DNA of 64,000 nt from contig OY856409.1 of assembly GCA_963693085.1 (NCBI GenBank), positions 299,378,558 through 299,442,557 of the forward strand, read 5' to 3'. The stretch is from Alisma plantago-aquatica (Eukaryota; Streptophyta; Magnoliopsida; Alismatales; Alismataceae). Position 1 is the stretch's first letter. Every line of letters begins with the position of its first letter. The notes beneath the pieces were generated by a model. That model ran no database searches and had not been told where the DNA came from. It saw only the letters and a program-made list of their open reading frames with translations. This document shows, one piece after another, positions 59,153-64,000 of this stretch. Made by a program: the position numbers and the translations under genes.

Positions 59153-60706
59153 GCCAATGCTAACCATTTGATAGAGGGTGATAACCCTTAGAGTTTCTTT
59201 TTCCTATTTTTAGTTTATTTAATGATTTTAAGGCTTTTCCTAGCCGTTATTATGTACAAACTTTTGGGTTGGACAAAACCCTACTAGTAAAGGTAGCTCA
59301 TCTATGTAGGTTTTGGCCATTCCATACCCAAATCTCAAAAACATCATAACTTTTATGTTGGATATTTAACATGAAATTTTGGTTGCTACCTTGTTAATGT
59401 CTTATGAATATTCCTAAGAAGAGTTATCACTGTTGTGATCTTAATGACAAATTGGGCTTTCATGTGCCCTAAATAATGTTTTGGTCCTCTTATGGATGAG
59501 GATGCTTTGGTATACTATAATTGAGTAACTTGAAATTATTTTATATGTCTTATATCTTCTAATTTGCAATACATAATTTTTGCAAAAATACATATAGGGC
59601 CTTGTATGTAACTTGACTATAGAAAAAAGTTTAACTGGATTAATTAATCAGGTTAATCCTTATCATGTAGTGTCATATGACCATAGAACTATCTTAGTTT
59701 TAAAACTTTATGGATACTAGAATAAGTAATCCTTGTAGCAATTTTAATTGTGACAAGGAGTTCAGAGTCGTACCCTTTTGAGTATATGTAGGTCCGTAGA
59801 GGGTTTATCTTTATCATCCAGATTCTAAAATTATAGAGAGTGGTTGACAATGTATCTCAGATGTTATATGATAGAGAGTAGTTCTGGATATGGAAGATAA
59901 ACTATGATCATGTTAACCCTAATAATGTGCTATCATCTGAGAAAGAACTATCTTAGTTTCAGGACTTTGAGGATACTCGAATAAGTAATCATTATAGCAA
60001 TTTTAATTGTCAGGAGGAGCTCGAAGTCATACACTTTTAAGTATATATGAGTGCGGGGAGGGTTTATCTTTGTCATCCAAATTCCAAGGCTATAGCGAGT
60101 GATTGAGGGTGTATCTTGGATTTTATATGATAGCGAGTTGTTGCAAACAAAACTTGATTTGAGGGTTATATACCCAGATTTTTGGTGTCGTGGCTTGTGA
60201 ACCCCGGACAAACCAAGTTTTTAGTGGGAGGGTCATTGTGCCACTATATTTTGTCACTCAAATTGGTCAAGGGGAAGAGATATTTGGGATTTCACTCATC
60301 TTAAGATCTTATACAAGTTTGATTGTGACTTCACATTAGTTAGTTTGTAGTTTGAGTGGTACACCTCAAACTACCCATGGCTTAATGAAATATATAATTC
60401 AACCATGTAGTATATCTATTAGGATTACTTGATGAATCAAATCGTATGATAACTATTGGTTTGCTATTCCAGACAATATTAAATGTGATTCATACCTTTA
60501 CATGTCCAATTATTTATATATGTACCTTTATCTATGCATGCCCATTATATAATGTTTGATTAGTTTTCCAACCTATTATATTATCTACTTTAACTATTTT
60601 AATTAATAACATATTTTTTAGTAATAAATGATATTAGTTTTTATATCATATCTCTGGGACTCGAGTCTCACTCTGTGGTTTTCCACATCTTTTAGGTGAC
60701 CAACAT
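59153..60706 (+). repeat. Probable LTR remnant of another plus-strand chromovirus, with internal duplication
   Basis: The right edge is set by a primer-site-like sequence at 60707. Words such as GTGAACCCCGGACAAACC and TTTTTAGTGGGAGGGTCA near 60195-60235 are typical of Tekay-type LTRs. Two related blocks, about 59655-59890 and 59915-60150, form an imperfect tandem duplication of about 260 bp. The left edge is not resolved. Confidence 0.45.
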
Positions 60707-60720
60707 TGTATTCAGACCAT
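60707..60720 (+). promoter_or_regulatory. Primer-site-like sequence, tRNA-iMet type, degenerate
   Basis: TTGTATTCAGACCA follows ..GACCAACA and resembles TGGTATCAGAGCCA. It fits the gag fragment that follows at 61336. Confidence 0.4.
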
Positions 60721-61335
60721 TAGTAGTAGGACCCTCAGTTTGGAGACCAATATAGCTAATAAGTTGGTGTGGTTTTGATTAGATTCCTAGAGTCATCCAT
60801 GTACTCTCAATTATGTCCAAAAGGATTTGTAAATAATGTATACCAAATCAAGTTTTTCATGTTATGCAATCAACAATGTATACGTTGCAAGCATCTATAA
60901 GTCTAGATTGTGTACACATGTTGTGGATGAAGCAACCAACTCATGTAAAGTTACTTGATATAAATATATGTGAAGTTTGGGTAATTGTGCAAGTATTCAT
61001 ATGGAATGTTTGGAATTTTCTATTAAGTTTGAATTATGTGCCTTTATGGTAATATAGTTAATTAGAGTTTGACTAACATTTTAATTTTTGAGTAATATTA
61101 TTTTATGTGGTGGATTGTCACACCTATGAAATTCTCCACTAGTGACCCTTAGAGATGAATCTCCTTATCTTGTTGAAATTTAAATGGTAGTTATCTCAAG
61201 ATAACCTGACATTTGTTATGACAATCTAGACATCAGACACTACCCAGAATAGGAGTTGGTTCTACTCTTCCTTGGTAGGGAAAGTCGATAACATGTTTCC
61301 CCAAAATGATTGAAGAAGTATACCCTACCTGACTT
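60721..61335. other. Leader of the chromovirus remnant
   Basis: No gene seen; AT-rich, with a short plus-strand frame of no known family at 60864-61052. Confidence 0.4.
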
Positions 61336-61545
61336 CATTGAGATGCACCTGGTGTACTTCAAAGGTGAGAATGAAGTTAATATGGTGGAAAAAGGTGATG
61401 ATTGGATACTCTCCATTTGATGAAATTTTGAGGACATGGCTTTCCCTAAGAACCAAAAAGTTCATTTTATTTCGTACATGGTTCATAAATTGGCCCACCA
61501 TTGGTGGAATGTCATTATCAGAACATGTGCATTGCTTCGATGACA
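61336..61545 (+). pseudogene. Chromovirus gag N-terminal fragment
   Basis: The plus-strand frame reads VYFKGENEVNMVEKGDDW, two stops, then NFEDMAFPKNQKVHFISYMV and HHWWNV. This matches the gag core pattern F.G......W....E..F..M....QKV.....ML...A..WW. It is cut short by the Athila-like LTR that begins near 61650. Confidence 0.65.
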
Positions 61546-61649
61546 TGAGAAGAATTCATTTCCTTACTCATAGGAAATATGTGTCATCAACTTCCTTAGA
61601 AAAGAAGGAAGATAGATTATTGATGCATGTTGTTTACACAACAAATCAC

Positions 61650-63440
61650 TAGGGTTGATTCCTAGAGTTTAATCTCTTATTAACGGAAAAACAACCAATC
61701 AAGGTTAATTTATTAGTATAAAGCAGTCGGTCCCGCATGACAACATTTTTAAGATTAATTTTTTAGTAGGATTACTTTCAGCAATTATTGAACAAGAATT
61801 GAAAACTCATTGGTTGAAGGGTTGATTATGCTAGAACAAGTAAAGAAAGATTAAGTATGATTAAGGAAATAAAAGTTACAGTGAGAAGAAGACAAGGGAG
61901 AATTATGCTAGGAACAAATAAAAGAGAGAGTTATGTTAAGGAAAAGTAAGAAAACTTATCTAAGAGTAGAATTAAATTGCAAGAAAGAAAAGGGGTTGTT
62001 AGAAGTGAGCGATTAGGAGGTCTAAGATTGATTTGATGATAAAGGATATAGGGGTTATGGGTTTTACCACCATCGCATGTGTAAGACTAGATCGATGAAA
62101 TTTATGATCACAAAACAAGTTATTTGAGGGTATGTGAAAAAATTTGCAAATGCATTTACAAAAGTCAAACTTCCCGCAAACCCATTGATCATGGCATTTG
62201 CGGATCCTTGCTTTCTCATCCTAACAAAGCTCCTTCTGATATCTCATCTGAAGTTGTATGCATTTGTTTCGTTGTTATGAGCCTTGGGGTCTGATATCTC
62301 ATCACCCAAAACTAAATTCAACAAAAATAAGAGATCAAGTCATTTAAGTATGGTGATATTCCAAACAAACACCATCTAACAAGTTTTTATCATAGAGGAT
62401 TCGACCTAATCTATTGTGGATATGGGGCTACTCCCTGTATCCCAATATGAGGAACTACTCATGATCCATAGGAATTAAAGAAGGAAGGAACAAACAAAGG
62501 AAGCCATAGACTACAAAAGGAGGAAGAATATGGAAGTGACTCTAGCCTAGTAACAATGAAATGGTTACCTTTGTTAATTCCTTGCCCAAAACAAGAAGAC
62601 CATGAATAAGAATTTAACTAGGAATTTTATTGAAGAAACAAGAGTACAGATGTAAGAATTCTAAAACAAGAATGTAAACAAGTGCTAAAACTAGATCAAT
62701 ATGCAAAAAAATTAGATCCCCCTCTTTGTGGAATCCCCCCTCCTTTTATAAGGGAAGGAGGGGTGGAAACCCTAGTAAACACTCTAGAAGACTCCTATCT
62801 GGCGGCTGGAAAATTTGTTCACAGATTATGAATCGATCTGTTCAAAGCGTGAATTTCTAGGTTCAGATCTATGTGTGCAAGGTCCCAAGGATGCGGGTCA
62901 AAATCCTAATGGTAGGGTAGTGATACCTTTTAACCAAGACTCAACCGCTAAGGAATCTAAGTCAAATGCTTGGAGCTTGAAACATCGGGCTTGAACTTCT
63001 GAGTCGACCGATTTGTGGTATGGATCGCCTAATTCAATGTTGAATTGGCCAGTTTAAACGGTGAGTGTAAAAGATGAGTTGCTAGATTGATACTATGGAA
63101 TGACTGATTGGAGCTCTAGATCATAGCATTTTGCATTAGTGAATCAATCTATTCACTGAATGAACTACTTGATTCAAGTATTAAGATTATTGAAATTTGT
63201 ATTTGCAGTCCTTAGTCCTTTAGTTCTAAGAGTTAAAGTAGGTTCTGGTTTTCTAAAGTTGAGAAATTCTAAATGAGGGTAGAATCTACAAAATAAGGAT
63301 GAAAATGGTGAGAATTCTGAATAATGTGTCAAGAGTATGTAAATTGCAATTATTTCTAGAAAATTAGCAAATGCAAGATAAAATTACTAGGAAATGGATT
63401 TAAATGATGCATTTGAAAAGGGATGAATATGCATTCATCA
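61650..63440 (-). repeat. 3' LTR of a fourth Athila-like element
   Basis: The right edge (..GCATTCATCA) is followed by a polypurine tract and the sequence TTGAATGTTTTCTTGTCCTC, parallel to A, B and H. The left edge is not resolved. A motif cluster built on TGAATCRATCTRTTCA occurs at 62829-62844 and 63139-63176. A TTTTATAAGGGAAGGAGG stretch near 62745 may be promoter sequence, though it reads on the plus strand. Confidence 0.6.
62829..63176. repeat. U3 motif cluster of the fourth Athila-like element
   Basis: Palindrome-like words TGAATCGATCTGTTCA (62829), GTGAATCAATCTATTCAC (63139), TGAATGAACTACTTGATTCA (63157), and weaker relatives near 63001 and 63030. It starts about 260 nt from the U3 end. 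Confidence 0.5.
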
Positions 63441-63456
63441 AAATACCCCTGACTTG
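63441..63456 (-). promoter_or_regulatory. Polypurine tract of the fourth Athila-like element
   Basis: Plus strand AAATACCCCTGACTTG, beside the LTR edge. A second, similar stretch (CCACCCCAGACTTGAG) lies at about 63837. Confidence 0.55.
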
Positions 63457-64000
63457 AATGTTTTCTTGTCCTCAAGAAACAAGGAATCACAAATTGTTCC
63501 AAATTGTTCTAACAACATGTCTTTCCTCACCCTAATAGCATTACTTTGTTCCTTACCTCCTTTCTTGGCCAAGCAATCCAATTTCCTTTCCACATTCCCT
63601 ATTAAAACATACATTATAGCTTATTTCTATCTTAAGACTTTGCGAAGAAACAATCTTTATCTCCCTTTTACTTCGACACTCCCATATTTATGTGTAAGTT
63701 TTGTACAGGATCTTTTTATTCATGTATTGCAATTACATTGACCGTATTTTTCAGTATGCACTTTGGAATCTTTTGATGGTATGCCCTTATTAAATATGAG
63801 GAGTATGGTAGAATGGTGAGAGGTGAATGATTATGCCACCCCAGACTTGAGATTTGGCATAAAGTGATTTTTTTTAGGTGAAGAGTGGAAGGTGCTAGTC
63901 TTTTTTTGTGGAGTGTCATTGTATTAATTGGAATCTTCTTGTCACTGCATTATACAATATATATGATAAGTTACTCAATAGTTTAAAATAGAACGAATAT
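63457..64000 (-). other. Start of the internal 3' region of the fourth element, cut by the window edge
   Basis: No gene recognised. By analogy with A, B and H this is the 3' non-coding region, with a second polypurine-like tract near 63837. Confidence 0.4.

Overview
The window is plant nuclear DNA, from a seed plant with a large transposon-rich genome; I cannot name the species. I recognise no intact host gene, rRNA gene or working tRNA gene. Almost everything is nested retrotransposons: Athila-like Ty3/gypsy elements with tRNA-Asp-type primer sites, chromoviruses with tRNA-iMet-type primer sites, and L1-type LINEs. The only host-derived coding material I can name is a set of fragments captured inside one retrotransposon.

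Layout. 1-3695 is AT-rich DNA without a gene. 3696-36662 is one old Athila-like element on the minus strand (called H), opened by four later insertions: an ORF1-only LINE (5670-7921), a 5'-truncated LINE with ORF2 (12241-15780), a deleted chromovirus on the plus strand (about 16457-22737), and a 9.1-kb LTR element on the minus strand (A, 25730-34874). Both LINEs have clear target-site duplications, A has a near-perfect one, and H coding sequence resumes on the far side of each insertion. 36663-37309 and 50152-50600 are the two sides of an unrecognised, degenerate coding-like region split by a younger 12.8-kb Athila-like element on the minus strand (B, 37310-50151, TSD TTGGC). 50600-61640 holds decayed chromovirus pieces in both orientations. 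About 61650-64000 is the 3' LTR and start of the internal region of a fourth Athila-like element that runs off the window.

B is the best preserved: gag-protease-RT in one 1236-codon frame, then RNase H-integrase, then an ATHILA-type accessory (env-position) gene. One frameshift and one nonsense codon break pol, the protease active site is altered, and the accessory gene has several breaks. A kept a nearly intact gag, lost all of pol, and carries in the accessory-gene position a chimeric frame containing a piece of a CLASSY-like SNF2 protein (an RNA-directed DNA methylation factor) followed by a piece of an Ulp1-type protease.

The most striking pattern links the Athila-like elements. Each carries its own short, often palindromic motif repeated in the U3 part of its LTR, starting about 230-260 nt from the U3 end. 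In the three whole elements (A, B, H) the same motif family is repeated again in the spacer just upstream of the accessory gene. The motif differs between elements while its position is kept. All of them also have a second copy of the polypurine tract; in the three whole elements it lies just 3' of the accessory gene. This suggests an internal U3-like control region for the accessory gene, or a self-recognition or anti-silencing system with element-specific sites.
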